From positions 124,001 to 188,000 of the forward strand of contig NZ_JADWOV010000319.1 of the NCBI RefSeq assembly GCF_015767435.1: 64,000 nucleotides of DNA, written 5' to 3'. A model generated the notes under the pieces. It was not told where the DNA came from. It saw only the letters and a program-made list of their open reading frames with translations, and ran no database searches. Source of the DNA: Polaribacter sp. BAL334. Lineage in GTDB: Bacteria > Bacteroidota > Bacteroidia > Flavobacteriales > Flavobacteriaceae. The translations under genes were made by a program, and so were the position numbers. Numbering within the stretch: the first letter of the stretch is position 1; every line of letters starts with the position of its first letter. Positions 46,712 through 56,038 of the stretch are shown here, one piece after another.

Positions 46712-47533
46712 ATGAAAAAACTAGTCCTTTTACTGTTTGTTGGATTTCTTTTAGTTGATTGTAGCACTGTGCCAATTACTGGTAGAAAACGTGTGAATTT
46801 TGTAAAAGATGCAGAGGTGCTTCCTACAAGTTTTGCACAGTACAAAGGTTTTTTAGAAAAAAATAAACTTTCAACAAATGCCGAAATGACCAATCAAGTA
46901 AAAGAAGTTGGTAAAAATGTTTCTGCAGCTGTAGATCGATTTATGAGAGCAAATGGAATGAAAGCTGAAGCAGATTCGTATAGATGGGAGTTTAATTTGG
47001 TTGAGGATAAAACCGTAAATGCTTGGTGTATGCCAGGAGGAAAAGTCGTTTTTTATACAGGAATTATGCCTATTTGCGCCAATGAAGATGGTGTTGCAGC
47101 TGTTATGGGTCATGAAGTGGCTCATGCTTTTGCAAAACATGGTCAAGAGCGAATGTCTTCAGCTCAAATTCAACAATTAGGTGGAGCTGCAGTTGCTATT
47201 GGAACTTCCAGTAAAGATCCAAAAGCTGCTCAAATTTGGAATTTAGCGTATGGTGTTGGCTCACAAGTGGGTATGTTGGCTTTTAGTAGAACACATGAAG
47301 ATGAGGCTGATAAATTAGGATTGGTTTTTATGATTATGGCTGGTTACGATGGCAAAGAAGCTGCTGAGGTTTGGGTGAGAATGAGTAAATTATCAGGAGG
47401 AAAGCAAGGACCTGAGTTTTTAAGTACACATCCATCAAACGAGAGTAGAATTGAAAGCCTGAGAAATTACCTTCCAGAAGCAACAAAATTGGCAGAAAAA
47501 TTCAATACACAAACTGCGAATTTAAAAAAATAA
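46712..47533 (+). CDS. M48 family zinc metalloprotease, lipoprotein
   Basis: A 273-residue lipoprotein (lipobox LLVDC, Cys17) of the M48C/BepA-YggG type, involved in quality control of envelope proteins. Zinc ligands are in MGHEVAHAFAKHG (His134, Glu135, His138) and the third ligand is in SRTHEDEADKLGL. The mature part begins STVPITGRKRV, the family-typical start. It lies divergently from msrB across a 216-base gap. A terminator follows it. Confidence 0.93.
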   Translation: MKKLVLLLFVGFLLVDCSTVPITGRKRVNFVKDAEVLPTSFAQYKGFLEKNKLSTNAEMTNQVKEVGKNVSAAVDRFMRANGMKAEADSYRWEFNLVEDKTVNAWCMPGGKVVFYTGIMPICANEDGVAAVMGHEVAHAFAKHGQERMSSAQIQQLGGAAVAIGTSSKDPKAAQIWNLAYGVGSQVGMLAFSRTHEDEADKLGLVFMIMAGYDGKEAAEVWVRMSKLSGGKQGPEFLSTHPSNESRIESLRNYLPEATKLAEKFNTQTANLKK

Positions 47534-47559
47534 CATATCATAAGATTTAGTATATTGTG

Positions 47560-47594
47560 AACCATTCAAAAGTTGATTTTTGAATGGTTTTTAA
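47560..47594 (+). terminator. Terminator after the M48 protease gene
   Basis: AACCATTCAAAA (47560-47571) pairs with TTTTGAATGGTT (47578-47589), and a short T-run follows. Confidence 0.75.
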
Positions 47595-47613
47595 TTTTAA
47601 ATAAAATACTTTC

Positions 47614-48909
47614 ATGTTACAAAAAGGAGATAAAAAATTAATCAATAGTTGGGCATTTTATGATTGGGCAAATTCTGTGTATTCTTTGGTGATTGCAACT
47701 GCGGTTTTTCCTTTATATTATAGTGCAATTACCAAAGATGAAATTGTAACTTTCCTTTGGATGGAATGGGAACATCCTGATACGTTGTATAGTTATGCAC
47801 TTTCTTTTTCATTTTTAGTGGTTGCTTTTATGTCTCCAATTTTATCTGGAATTGCTGATTATACTGGAAGTAAGAAAAAATTCATGCGATTTTTCTGTGC
47901 TTTAGGAAGTATTTCAGTGATGAGTTTGTATTTTTTTGACAGCGTTGAAACAGTATGGGTTGGAATTGTTTTTACCATTTTTGCGAGTATTGGTTTTTGG
48001 GCAAGTTTGGTTTTTTACAATGCGTATTTACCCGAAATTGCGCATCCAGAACAGCAAGACAGTGCCAGTGCAAAAGGGTTTATTTTTGGATATATTGGTT
48101 CTGTTATTTTATTAATTATCAATTTAATATTGATTCAAATGCCAGAAACATTTGGATTAACTTCAGGAACAGCTTCAAGAATTTCTTTTGTGATGGTAGG
48201 TTTGTGGTGGTTGGGTTTTGCGCAAATCACATTTCGCAAATTGCCAAGCAACGTATTTCATAAAAAACCTGAAAAAGATTATATCTGGAAAGGGTTTAGG
48301 GAATTGAAAATCGTTGCCAAAGAAATGATGAAATCTCCAACGTTAAAACGTTTTTTAATTTCGTTTTTTTTATTAAGTGTTGGAGTTCAAACAATTATAT
48401 TATTAGCGACTATTTTTGGTTCAACAGAATTGGGATTAAAAGCCATTGATTTGATCATAACAGTGTTATTAATTCAAATTGTAGCCATTGCTGGAGCTTA
48501 TATTTTCTCCAAAATTTCTGAGAAAAAAGGAAATATTTTAGCGTTGAAAATCACTATTTTTATTTGGATGATTGTGTGTTTTTGTGCTTTTTTATTACAC
48601 AAAGGATTGCCAAATGTGGCGATTTATTTCTATTCTTTAGGTGCTGTTTTGGGATTGGTTTTGGGCGCTATTCAATCATTAGCAAGGTCAACATATTCTA
48701 AATTATTGCCAGAAACTCAAGACCATGCAACGTATTTTAGTTTTTATGATGTTACTGAAAAAATCGCTATTGTTTTAGGAACTTTAGTGTATGGATTATT
48801 ATTCGCAATTACAGATTCTATGCAATGGAGTGTATTGTGCTTGGCATTATTTTTCCTAGCTTCTTTTATTGTGTTGAGTACAATGAAAAAGACAAAATAT
48901 GTTCAGTAG
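47614..48909 (+). CDS. UMF1/Atg22-type MFS transporter
   Basis: A 431-residue, twelve-helix membrane protein. The start LINSWAFYDWANSVYSLV and the motif GIADYTGSKKKFMRFF are typical of the UMF1 branch of the major facilitator superfamily, whose fungal relative Atg22 exports amino acids from the vacuole. No substrate is known for the bacterial members. Its second half carries the usual GAIQSLARSTYSKLLPE motif. The next 250 bases contain a palindromic repeat and no gene. Confidence 0.87.
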   Translation: MLQKGDKKLINSWAFYDWANSVYSLVIATAVFPLYYSAITKDEIVTFLWMEWEHPDTLYSYALSFSFLVVAFMSPILSGIADYTGSKKKFMRFFCALGSISVMSLYFFDSVETVWVGIVFTIFASIGFWASLVFYNAYLPEIAHPEQQDSASAKGFIFGYIGSVILLIINLILIQMPETFGLTSGTASRISFVMVGLWWLGFAQITFRKLPSNVFHKKPEKDYIWKGFRELKIVAKEMMKSPTLKRFLISFFLLSVGVQTIILLATIFGSTELGLKAIDLIITVLLIQIVAIAGAYIFSKISEKKGNILALKITIFIWMIVCFCAFLLHKGLPNVAIYFYSLGAVLGLVLGAIQSLARSTYSKLLPETQDHATYFSFYDVTEKIAIVLGTLVYGLLFAITDSMQWSVLCLALFFLASFIVLSTMKKTKYVQ

Positions 48910-48975
48910 TTTAAAATTCAAAATTCCGAATTCAATATTTTGATTACTTCACTTATTAAATGGAACCTTTTGGCT

Positions 48976-49153
48976 GAAATTATTTTATTGGATAGTAAAA
49001 TAGATTTTTTTGCCACGAATTCACCAATTTCAAGGATTTCATCACAATAATTGTTTTCATCTAAGATGAAAATTCGAATTTATTGGATTTGTAATTTTAA
49101 AAAAATCCGTGAATTCGTGGCCAATTCATTTTAAAATTCAACACCCAACAGGT
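48976..49153 (-). repeat. MITE-like palindromic element, copy 2 (inverted relative to copy 1)
   Basis: Read on the + strand this matches the reverse complement of 38476-38660 nearly throughout: TTTTTGCCACGAATTCAC, then GATTTCATCACAATAATTG, then GTTTTCATCTAAGATGAAAATTC, then GTGAATTCGTGG and ACACCCAACAGG. Small differences accumulate in the loops. It fills the gap between the MFS gene and the convergent lipoprotein gene. Confidence 0.8.
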
Positions 49154-49166
49154 TTAAATGGAGTAT

Positions 49167-49610
49167 TTATTCAATTTTATAAACTGTTCCTTTTTGAGAA
49201 AACTTTGAAAATCCAATCCTTACCGTAAAATCATACTTATCATCATATATTTTATTGATTTGAACATACATAGGATCTTTTTGTAAATCGTTTTTTGGAT
49301 GGATATATTTCAATGTATAGAAAAAATTATTTTTCCATTTGATGGATAACGTATCAACTGAATTTCCGTATTTACTGATTTGAATACTATCTTTTCTGAT
49401 GATGGTTTCTTTTACAAAATTATCTCCAGCAGGAATTTCAAAAACCCCTTCTTTGAATCTGTCTGAATTATCGGCAAATTCAGATTTGCAAGAGACAAGA
49501 TTTAGAAACAAGAAACAAGAAGCAAGAAACAAGAGATGACTATTATTTCTCTTGTTTTCTCTCTTTTCTTTTCTCTCTTTTCTGATATCCCTATAATCTA
49601 TTTTCATCAT
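49167..49610 (-). CDS. Small lipoprotein with repeat-encoded signal peptide
   Basis: A 147-residue protein with an unusual N-terminus: a very basic stretch (DIRKERKEKRENKRNN), then a hydrophobic core LLFLASCFLFLNLVSC giving lipobox Cys41. The hydrophobic core is encoded by a tandem seven-base repeat (see the repeat entry). The mature region is beta-rich (KDSIQISKYGNSVDTLSIKW); no family recognised. ATG overlaps the purB stop by four bases. Two adjacent Met codons leave the exact start open. An alternative reading is that the true gene starts later and the basic leader is not translated. Confidence 0.65.
   Translation of the reverse strand: MMKIDYRDIRKERKEKRENKRNNSHLLFLASCFLFLNLVSCKSEFADNSDRFKEGVFEIPAGDNFVKETIIRKDSIQISKYGNSVDTLSIKWKNNFFYTLKYIHPKNDLQKDPMYVQINKIYDDKYDFTVRIGFSKFSQKGTVYKIE
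49504..49535 (-). repeat. Tandem 7-bp repeat inside lipoprotein signal sequence
   Basis: Four consecutive copies of AGAAACA on the + strand (third copy AGAAGCA) run 49504-49531 and a partial fifth follows; a related AGACAAG flanks the tract. On the coding strand it reads TCTTGTT repeats. Seven is not a multiple of three, so adding or losing one unit would shift the frame. Confidence 0.7.
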
Positions 49611-50950
49611 ATTCCTGTGTAATTTGAAGGTGTAATCGATTTTAATTCTCTCTTTATTTCTTCTGAAACATCCAAAGTATCAATAAAATCTGCCATCGTT
49701 TTTTGATTTATTTTTTCATTGGTTCTCGTTAAACCTTTCAACGCTTCATAAGGATTTGGATAGGCTTCACGTCTTAAAATCGTTTGAATTGCTTCAGCAA
49801 CTACAGCCCAATTATTTTCCAAATCTTGCTCAAACTTCTCTTTATTCAGCAATAATTTATTCAGTCCTTTTAAAGTGGATGTAAAACCAATGATGGTATG
49901 CCCAAAAGGAACTCCCACATTTCTCAAAACAGTACTATCAGTCAAATCTCTTTGCAAACGAGAAATGGGTAATTTTGCGGATAAATGTTCAAAAATAGCA
50001 TTGGCAATTCCTAAATTTCCTTCTGAATTTTCAAAATCAATCGGATTTACTTTGTGTGGCATTGCTGATGAACCCACTTCACCTGCTTTGATTTTTTGCT
50101 TGAAATAATCCATGGAAACATAGGTCCAAAAATCTCTATCCAAGTCAATAATAATGGTATTGATTCTTTTCAAAGCATCAAATAAGGATGCCATATGATC
50201 ATAATGTTCAATTTGTGTGGTTGGAAAAGAATGATGCAATCCTAATTTATTTTCCACAAAATCAGTTCCAAAATCTTTCCAATTTATTGCAGGATAAGCC
50301 ACTTTGTGTGCATTATAATTTCCTGTAGCACCTCCAAATTTTGAAGCATTTGGAATATTTTTTAGTTGCTGAAATTGCGCCTCTAAACGCACTACAAAAA
50401 CCTCAATTTCCTTTCCTAATCTTGTTGGAGAAGCTGGCTGACCATGCGTTCTTGCCAACATAGAAATATCTTTCCACTCAGTAACAAGTGTTTTTAATTT
50501 TGTGATAAGTTCTTCAAAATTTGGAGTAAAAATAGCATGTAAAAACTCTTTTATCGACAAAGGAATTGCGGTGTTATTGATGTCTTGTGAAGTCAATCCA
50601 AAATGAATAAATTCCTTGTATTTTTGCAATTCTAATGCATCAAATTTTTCTTTGATAAAATACTCAGCAGCCTTTACATCGTGATTCGTAATCTTCTCAA
50701 TATCTTTTATTTGCTGAGCATCATTTGAAGTAAAATCTTGATAAATTTTTCTTAAATGAGTGAAATTTGAGGCATCAAAATCAGCCAATTGTGGTAAAGG
50801 AATTTCACAAAGCGCAATGAAATATTCGATTTCTACGCGAACACGATATTTTATCAAAGCTTCTTCAGAAAAATAATTGGCAAGTTCAGCAATTTTACTT
50901 CGATAACGACCATCAATTGGCGAAATAGCATTTAGTGGAGTCAAGTTCAT
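49607..50950 (-). CDS. purB: Adenylosuccinate lyase
   Basis: Catalyses two steps of purine synthesis: cleavage of SAICAR to AICAR and of adenylosuccinate to AMP. The 447-residue length and the fumarase-superfamily signature SSAMPHKVNPIDFEN confirm it; further motifs are ISPIDGRYRSKI at the start, LTSQDINNTAIP with the catalytic region, and ARTHGQPASPTRLGKE holding the catalytic His. It is followed with a four-base overlap by the small lipoprotein gene. A TATTTTTG sequence on the - strand at 50970-50977 may be its -7 element. Confidence 0.97.
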   Translation of the reverse strand: MNLTPLNAISPIDGRYRSKIAELANYFSEEALIKYRVRVEIEYFIALCEIPLPQLADFDASNFTHLRKIYQDFTSNDAQQIKDIEKITNHDVKAAEYFIKEKFDALELQKYKEFIHFGLTSQDINNTAIPLSIKEFLHAIFTPNFEELITKLKTLVTEWKDISMLARTHGQPASPTRLGKEIEVFVVRLEAQFQQLKNIPNASKFGGATGNYNAHKVAYPAINWKDFGTDFVENKLGLHHSFPTTQIEHYDHMASLFDALKRINTIIIDLDRDFWTYVSMDYFKQKIKAGEVGSSAMPHKVNPIDFENSEGNLGIANAIFEHLSAKLPISRLQRDLTDSTVLRNVGVPFGHTIIGFTSTLKGLNKLLLNKEKFEQDLENNWAVVAEAIQTILRREAYPNPYEALKGLTRTNEKINQKTMADFIDTLDVSEEIKRELKSITPSNYTGI

Positions 50951-50992
50951 TGTTTCAAAAAATAAGATACAAAAATAGGCATTTCATAAGAT

Positions 50993-51568
50993 TTATGAAC
51001 GACTTTTTCTATGTTTTTCAATAGCTAGCAACACATTTTTTCCTCTTGCTTTTGTACCTTTACTTTCGAAAATTATTTTTGTTTCAATAAGATGCTTTAA
51101 TGATTCGTGAATCCATTTTTGTTTCTTGCCAAAAATAAATAAAGTAGTCATTGCATAAGCTTTTACAGCTGTTTTTTGATCTGAAATAAGCCAATCAAAA
51201 CAAGTTTCTGTAATTTTTAAAATATGGTTATTATCTAAACATAGGACTTTTTTAGTATCAAAATTCACAGCTAAAAGTTCACAAATCTTTGAACAAGCTC
51301 TTGCTGCACTATCAAATTTTACAAATTTTATGTTTTCAGTGAACTCATCTATGTTTTTTAAAACAATGTCAATTGTGTAATGAGTGCAAATCCATTCTAA
51401 AACCCAAACTGCTTTAATTGAAATTTCTTCTGTAACGTAAAAAGTGATTTTAATAAGTTCGCGATGTAAATTTTCATCTTTTAATACAATATTCGCTACT
51501 TTCTGCCTGTTTATTATTGATGCATTTACTTCATTTTCAAGTAAATTTAATAAATAAAGATTACTCAT
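50993..51568 (-). CDS. Helical-repeat protein of unknown function, adjacent to purB
   Basis: A 191-residue cytoplasmic, helix-rich protein. Segments such as ISIKAVWVLEWICTHY and FDSAARACSKICELLAV look like HEAT-like or ARM-like repeats. It lies directly upstream of purB in reading order with a 42-base gap. I recognise no named family; such proteins often appear in flavobacterial genomes annotated as adenylosuccinate lyase neighbours, but I cannot state a function. Eight Cys/Trp-rich helices give it an unusual composition with four Cys near the centre. Confidence 0.7.
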   Translation of the reverse strand: MSNLYLLNLLENEVNASIINRQKVANIVLKDENLHRELIKITFYVTEEISIKAVWVLEWICTHYTIDIVLKNIDEFTENIKFVKFDSAARACSKICELLAVNFDTKKVLCLDNNHILKITETCFDWLISDQKTAVKAYAMTTLFIFGKKQKWIHESLKHLIETKIIFESKGTKARGKNVLLAIEKHRKSRS

Positions 51569-51608
51569 TTTAAAGTGATTTGTATATTTACTTAAAAATT
51601 AAAATTGT

Positions 51609-52319
51609 ATGATAAAAATAAACAAATTGTTGCCATTTATTATCCTTACATTATTTTTTGCATCTATTGATTCTTTTTTTGCTCAAAAAATCAATCAAAT
51701 TGATGCCAATAAACAACGAACTGGCATTTGGAAAAAATATTATAATAACCAAAAAATTCGTTACGAAGGGCAATTTAAGAATGGTAAAGAAATAGGTGTT
51801 TTTAAATTTTATGACGAATCAAATTCACAGCAACCAACCATCATTAAAAAATTTTCAGAAACAACTGATTCTGTTGCAGTTGAGTTTTATTTGACAAACG
51901 GAAAATTGCAATCCAAAGGATTTTTTATTGATAAAAATAGAGTAGGAAAGTGGCACTATTTTTTTCATGATGGTAAAATAATGTCTGAAGAATTTTACCA
52001 TCAAGGAAAACTAGAGGGAAAAGCCATCAATTATTATCCAAATGGGAAAGCCACTGAAATTACCCATTATAAAAATGGTCTCAAACATGGAATTTCTCAA
52101 AAATATTCAAGTGATGGAATTTTGATTGAAGAAGTAACTTTTGAAAATAATATTTTGAATGGAGCTGCAAAATTCTTTGAATTGAATGGAAATTTACGCG
52201 AAAAAGGAATCTATAAAAATGGAAAGAAATTTGGGAAATGGGATTTTTATATTGATGGAGAAATTACCGATGAAAAAGAGATAGAAAAAAGCAAAAAATT
52301 TAAGAAAAATGAAAAGTAA
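51609..52319 (+). CDS. MORN-repeat secreted protein (YwqK-like)
   Basis: A 236-residue protein with a signal peptide (cleaved near FFAQ, residue 26) and about eight MORN-like repeats of 20-24 residues, each with a NGK or DGK turn: YEGQFKNGKEIGVFKFYD, GFFIDKNRVGKWHYF, YHQGKLEGKAINYYPNGK, YKNGLKHGISQKYSSDG, ENNILNGAAKFFELNG, YKNGKKFGKWDFYIDG. Such proteins are sometimes labelled YwqK antitoxins, but there is no toxin here. Likely a periplasmic or outer-membrane-associated repeat protein. It overlaps the next gene by 11 bases. Confidence 0.85.
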   Translation: MIKINKLLPFIILTLFFASIDSFFAQKINQIDANKQRTGIWKKYYNNQKIRYEGQFKNGKEIGVFKFYDESNSQQPTIIKKFSETTDSVAVEFYLTNGKLQSKGFFIDKNRVGKWHYFFHDGKIMSEEFYHQGKLEGKAINYYPNGKATEITHYKNGLKHGISQKYSSDGILIEEVTFENNILNGAAKFFELNGNLREKGIYKNGKKFGKWDFYIDGEITDEKEIEKSKKFKKNEK

Positions 52320-53043
52320 CGTATTTTTAATTGTCTTGATTTTTACAATCATCATTTCATGTAATAAAAACCAACAGATTGATAATCAGGAATATATTAA
52401 TGGATTGTGGCTTGTGAAAGAGGTGAAAATAAATGACCAAGACATGACTCCAATTGCAGATTGGATTCAATTTAATGCTGATTCAACTCAAACTTTTGGA
52501 ACTGGTTGGTTACAACATTCTGTTGGTTTGTGGAAATATAAAAAAGCCTCAGAAATTTTATCTATTACCTATGAAAATGGCTCAAATGGTTTTATAACTT
52601 TCGATACTTCTTATCATGTAAAATTTAATAAAAATACAATGACTTTACATGCAAAAAGTGAAGATAAAATAACTTCTATAACTCTAGAGAGAGGAAATAA
52701 ATTACCAACTTTAGAAGCTAACAAATTAATTGGCATTTGGAAATTTGATTCTATTGTTATCAATAATAAGGAAGTGTCAGATTCTTTAAATCCATCAAAA
52801 AAAGCGATGCTTCATTTAAGACCTGAAAATGGATATACACTTTACAATTATTCTTTAGGAGAAAAATATGGAATTTTTAAAGCACATTTTGGTAGGAAAC
52901 AACTTGAAATGGTAGGTTATACTAGTCTTTCTCCAAAATTTCAGTTTTATGATTTTAACGTAGAAGGCAAAAATTTACTTTTGAAGTCGAAAGATGAAAA
53001 TGTGGTTTTAAAACTCTCTAGAATCCATCAATTTTTAGAATAA
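52309..53043 (+). CDS. Lipocalin-like lipoprotein with two related domains
   Basis: A 244-residue lipoprotein (lipobox IIISC, Cys18). The mature part contains two lipocalin-like beta segments, each beginning with a Gly-x-Trp motif: INGLWLVKEVKIN (about 30-42) and LIGIWKFDSIVINN (about 142-155). Each is followed by a hydrophobic beta pattern typical of small flavobacterial lipocalin-like proteins. Ligand unknown. Its start overlaps the MORN protein gene by 11 bases, indicating translational coupling. Confidence 0.75.
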   Translation: MKSNVFLIVLIFTIIISCNKNQQIDNQEYINGLWLVKEVKINDQDMTPIADWIQFNADSTQTFGTGWLQHSVGLWKYKKASEILSITYENGSNGFITFDTSYHVKFNKNTMTLHAKSEDKITSITLERGNKLPTLEANKLIGIWKFDSIVINNKEVSDSLNPSKKAMLHLRPENGYTLYNYSLGEKYGIFKAHFGRKQLEMVGYTSLSPKFQFYDFNVEGKNLLLKSKDENVVLKLSRIHQFLE

Positions 53044-53084
53044 ACGCATTAGTTTTTTCAATCAAAATTTTCGCGACAAAATCG

Positions 53085-53092
53085 TAACTTTG
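53085..53092 (+). promoter_or_regulatory. Promoter -7 element of mnmA
   Basis: TAACTTTG is a perfect match to TAnnTTTG, 17 bases before the mnmA ATG. No clear -33 TTTG at the ideal distance. The leader would be about ten bases long. Confidence 0.6.
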
Positions 53093-53109
53093 CAGTTCAA
53101 AAATAAAAA

Positions 53110-54297
53110 ATGGAACGAGTTGTTGTTGGGCTTTCTGGTGGAGTTGATTCAAGTGTTACAGCCTATTTATTGAAAGAACAAGGCTATGAAGTCATTGGCC
53201 TTTTTATGAAAAATTGGCACGATGATTCTGTGACAATTTCCAATGAATGTCCTTGGTTAGAAGACAGTAATGATGCTATGATTGTTGCTGAAAAACTAGG
53301 AATTCCTTTTCAAGTAGTGGATTTGAGCGAGCAATACAAAGAACGTATTGTTGATTATATGTTTGAAGAATATGAAAAAGGACGCACTCCAAATCCTGAT
53401 GTACTTTGCAATCGTGAAATAAAATTTGATGTTTTCATGAAAATCGCCCTTCAATTGGGGGCAGATTTTGTGGCAACTGGTCATTATTGTAGAAAAAGTG
53501 AGGAAGAAATTGATGGAAAAATCGTTTATAAATTGTTGGCTGGAAAAGATAGTAATAAAGATCAATCTTATTTTTTATGTCAATTGTCACAAGAGCAATT
53601 GGCAAAATCGTTCTTTCCAATTGGAGAATTGACAAAACCTGAAGTACGAAAAATTGCCAAAGAGGCAGATTTAATAACGGCTGAGAAAAAAGATTCTCAA
53701 GGACTTTGCTTTATAGGAAAAGTGCGTTTGCCTGAATTTTTACAACAAAAATTACAGCCAAAAGAAGGCGAAATTGTTCAAATTCCTGAAGATTTTTCGG
53801 AATTTCACAAATCAATTCCAACTTTTGAGAACAAAGAAGCTGAACTTATTTATTTTTCCCAAAAATACAGCTACAAAAAATCGGATGGAAAAGTAGTTGG
53901 CAAACATCAAGGAGCGCATTATTTCACAAAAGGACAAAGAAAAGGCTTGGCTGTTGGTGGCACAAAAGAACCACTTTTTGTGATTGAAACGGACGTACAT
54001 GAAAATATTATTTTTACGGGTGAAGGAAAAAATCATCCTGGTTTATATAGAAATGTATTATTTGTTTCAAATGATGAAATTCACTGGATTCGTGAAGATT
54101 TGGCCTTGAAATCAGGAGAAATCATGAAAGTAAACGCCAGAATTCGTTATAGACAAGCTCTAGAAAACGCTACTTTATATAAAGTTGAAAATGGTTTGTT
54201 TGTGGAATTTGAAAACCAACAATCTGCCATTCAAGAAGGGCAATTTGTGGCTTGGTATCAACAAGAGGAATTGTTGGGTTCAGGAGTCATTTCTTAA
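53110..54297 (+). CDS. mnmA: tRNA-specific 2-thiouridylase MnmA
   Basis: Adds sulfur to uridine 34 of the tRNAs for Lys, Glu and Gln. The 395 residues carry the PP-loop [10 protein letters not shown], the two catalytic cysteines Cys100 ([10 protein letters not shown]) and Cys200 ([10 protein letters not shown]), the tRNA-binding central domain and a C-terminal beta domain ([16 protein letters not shown]). The insert around residues 200-280 is slightly longer than in Escherichia coli, as is usual in Bacteroidota. Transcribed alone from a clear promoter. Confidence 0.97.
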   Translation: MERVVVGLSGGVDSSVTAYLLKEQGYEVIGLFMKNWHDDSVTISNECPWLEDSNDAMIVAEKLGIPFQVVDLSEQYKERIVDYMFEEYEKGRTPNPDVLCNREIKFDVFMKIALQLGADFVATGHYCRKSEEEIDGKIVYKLLAGKDSNKDQSYFLCQLSQEQLAKSFFPIGELTKPEVRKIAKEADLITAEKKDSQGLCFIGKVRLPEFLQQKLQPKEGEIVQIPEDFSEFHKSIPTFENKEAELIYFSQKYSYKKSDGKVVGKHQGAHYFTKGQRKGLAVGGTKEPLFVIETDVHENIIFTGEGKNHPGLYRNVLFVSNDEIHWIREDLALKSGEIMKVNARIRYRQALENATLYKVENGLFVEFENQQSAIQEGQFVAWYQQEELLGSGVIS

Positions 54298-54350
54298 AAA
54301 AGAATAATTTTCAGATTTTTATTGCTATATTTATGTTTTAAAAATCCTCT

Positions 54351-56021
54351 ATGAAAAACATTTTTTTTACACTGTTTTTTTTCATTTTTATAACTGCTTT
54401 TTCTCAGCAAGAAGATGCATGGTTGTTTTTTAAAGACAAACCAAATGCAGCTACTTTTATGGCAAATCCGACTTCCATGCTTTCTCAAAGAGCGATAGAT
54501 AGAAGAAATAATTTGCTAATTTCAGTAGATGAAAAAGATGTTCCAATAAATGAAAATTATATTTCAACCATCAAAAATAGTTCAGGAATAACTGTTTTAG
54601 GAAAATCAAAATGGTTGAATGCAATCCATGTAAAAGGAGAAATAAATGTTATCAATACGTTACTTTCAAGTTATAATTTTATTGATCATATTGAATTTGC
54701 AAATAAATTTTTGAATCCAAATGGAAAATCAAAAAGAAAAAAAGTAGTTTCAAATCATCAAAATAAATGGAATAAAACGTCAACAGATTTTAATTATGGT
54801 TCAGCAAATAATCAAATTAAAATGTTGAAAGGCGATTACTTGCATCAACAAGGATTAACAGGAGGAAATCAAATAATTGCAGTGATTGATGGTGGTTTTC
54901 CAAATGTAAATACATTAGCGGCTTTTCAACGAATTCGAGATCATAATCAAATTTTAGGAGGTTATAATTTTGCCGATAGAAATTCAAATTTTTACACAAG
55001 AGATGGTCATGGAACGCAAGTTTTATCAACCATTGCAGGCTATATTGAAAATGAATTTGTAGGAACTGCTCCTGATGCAAAATTTTATTTATTCATTACT
55101 GAGATTGTAGAATCTGAAACTGTTTTAGAAGAAACATTGTGGGTTGAAGCCGCAGAAAAAGCAGATAGTTTGGGCGTAAATGTCATCAATACTTCTTTGG
55201 GTTATACTACTTATGACAATGAAAATCATAGTCATTCTTATGAAGATATGGATGGAAAAACAACGTTTATTTCAAGAGGTGCAGAAATTGCAGCTTCTCG
55301 AGGAATGCTGCTGGTAAATGCTGTGGGAAATAGTGGAAATGATTCTTGGAAATATATGGGAGCTCCTGCTGATGCGCCCTCAGTAATTGCTGTTGGAGCT
55401 GTAAATTCTATTGGAAATATTGCCAGTTTTAGTTCTTACGGACCAACTTTTGATGGCAGAATTAAGCCAGAAATTTTGGCGCAAGGAGCAAATGCGGTCA
55501 TTATAAATCATGTAAGTGGAGCAATTTCCTCATCAAATGGAACTTCCTTTTCATCACCAATTATGGCTGGTTTGATTGCTTGTTTGAATCAGAATAGCGC
55601 TTTTTTGCTAAAATCGTATCCTACCAAAAAAACAAATACAATCCAGAATTTTAATTATTATTTAAAGAAATCTGTTTTTGAATCTGCTGATAGGTATTCA
55701 AATCCTACAGTTCAACATGGGTATGGAATTCCTAATTTTGAAGTTGCTTTGAATAATTATACAGCTTCTTTGGAAGATAACATATTAACGAATATGAAAA
55801 TCAGTCCAAATCCAGTTAAAAGCTCATTTAATATTCAAAATTTAGAGAATTCATCAGGAACCTATTCATTACAAATTTTCAATATTTTAGGTAAAAAAGT
55901 GTTTGAAAAACAAACAGTAAGCTCTGAAAATATTGATATTGCTACTTTTAAAAAAGGAATTTATTTTCTGAAGATTTTTAATGATGCAAGTTCAAGAACA
56001 ATTAAGATTTTGAAAGAATAA
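54351..56021 (+). CDS. T9SS-exported subtilisin-like serine protease (S8)
   Basis: A 556-residue secreted protease: signal MKNIFFTLFFFIFITAFSQ; an N-terminal region about 20-160 that may be an inhibitory propeptide; a S8 domain with Asp180 (AVIDGGFPN), His220 (RDGHGTQVLS) and Ser399 (NGTSFSSPIMAG); and a T9SS type A tail from about 480 (MKISPNPVKSSFNI, GIYFLKIF). All catalytic residues are intact. It is probably released or surface-anchored and could degrade proteins or mature others. It lies alone between mnmA and the nitronate monooxygenase-like gene. Confidence 0.94.
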   Translation: MKNIFFTLFFFIFITAFSQQEDAWLFFKDKPNAATFMANPTSMLSQRAIDRRNNLLISVDEKDVPINENYISTIKNSSGITVLGKSKWLNAIHVKGEINVINTLLSSYNFIDHIEFANKFLNPNGKSKRKKVVSNHQNKWNKTSTDFNYGSANNQIKMLKGDYLHQQGLTGGNQIIAVIDGGFPNVNTLAAFQRIRDHNQILGGYNFADRNSNFYTRDGHGTQVLSTIAGYIENEFVGTAPDAKFYLFITEIVESETVLEETLWVEAAEKADSLGVNVINTSLGYTTYDNENHSHSYEDMDGKTTFISRGAEIAASRGMLLVNAVGNSGNDSWKYMGAPADAPSVIAVGAVNSIGNIASFSSYGPTFDGRIKPEILAQGANAVIINHVSGAISSSNGTSFSSPIMAGLIACLNQNSAFLLKSYPTKKTNTIQNFNYYLKKSVFESADRYSNPTVQHGYGIPNFEVALNNYTASLEDNILTNMKISPNPVKSSFNIQNLENSSGTYSLQIFNILGKKVFEKQTVSSENIDIATFKKGIYFLKIFNDASSRTIKILKE

Positions 56022-56038
56022 ATTGTATATTAAAAATA

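Noticed and set aside
51609..52319. Toxin-antitoxin label for the MORN protein (YwqK-like)
   Set aside because: It has a signal peptide and no toxin gene is next to it; the neighbour is a lipoprotein.
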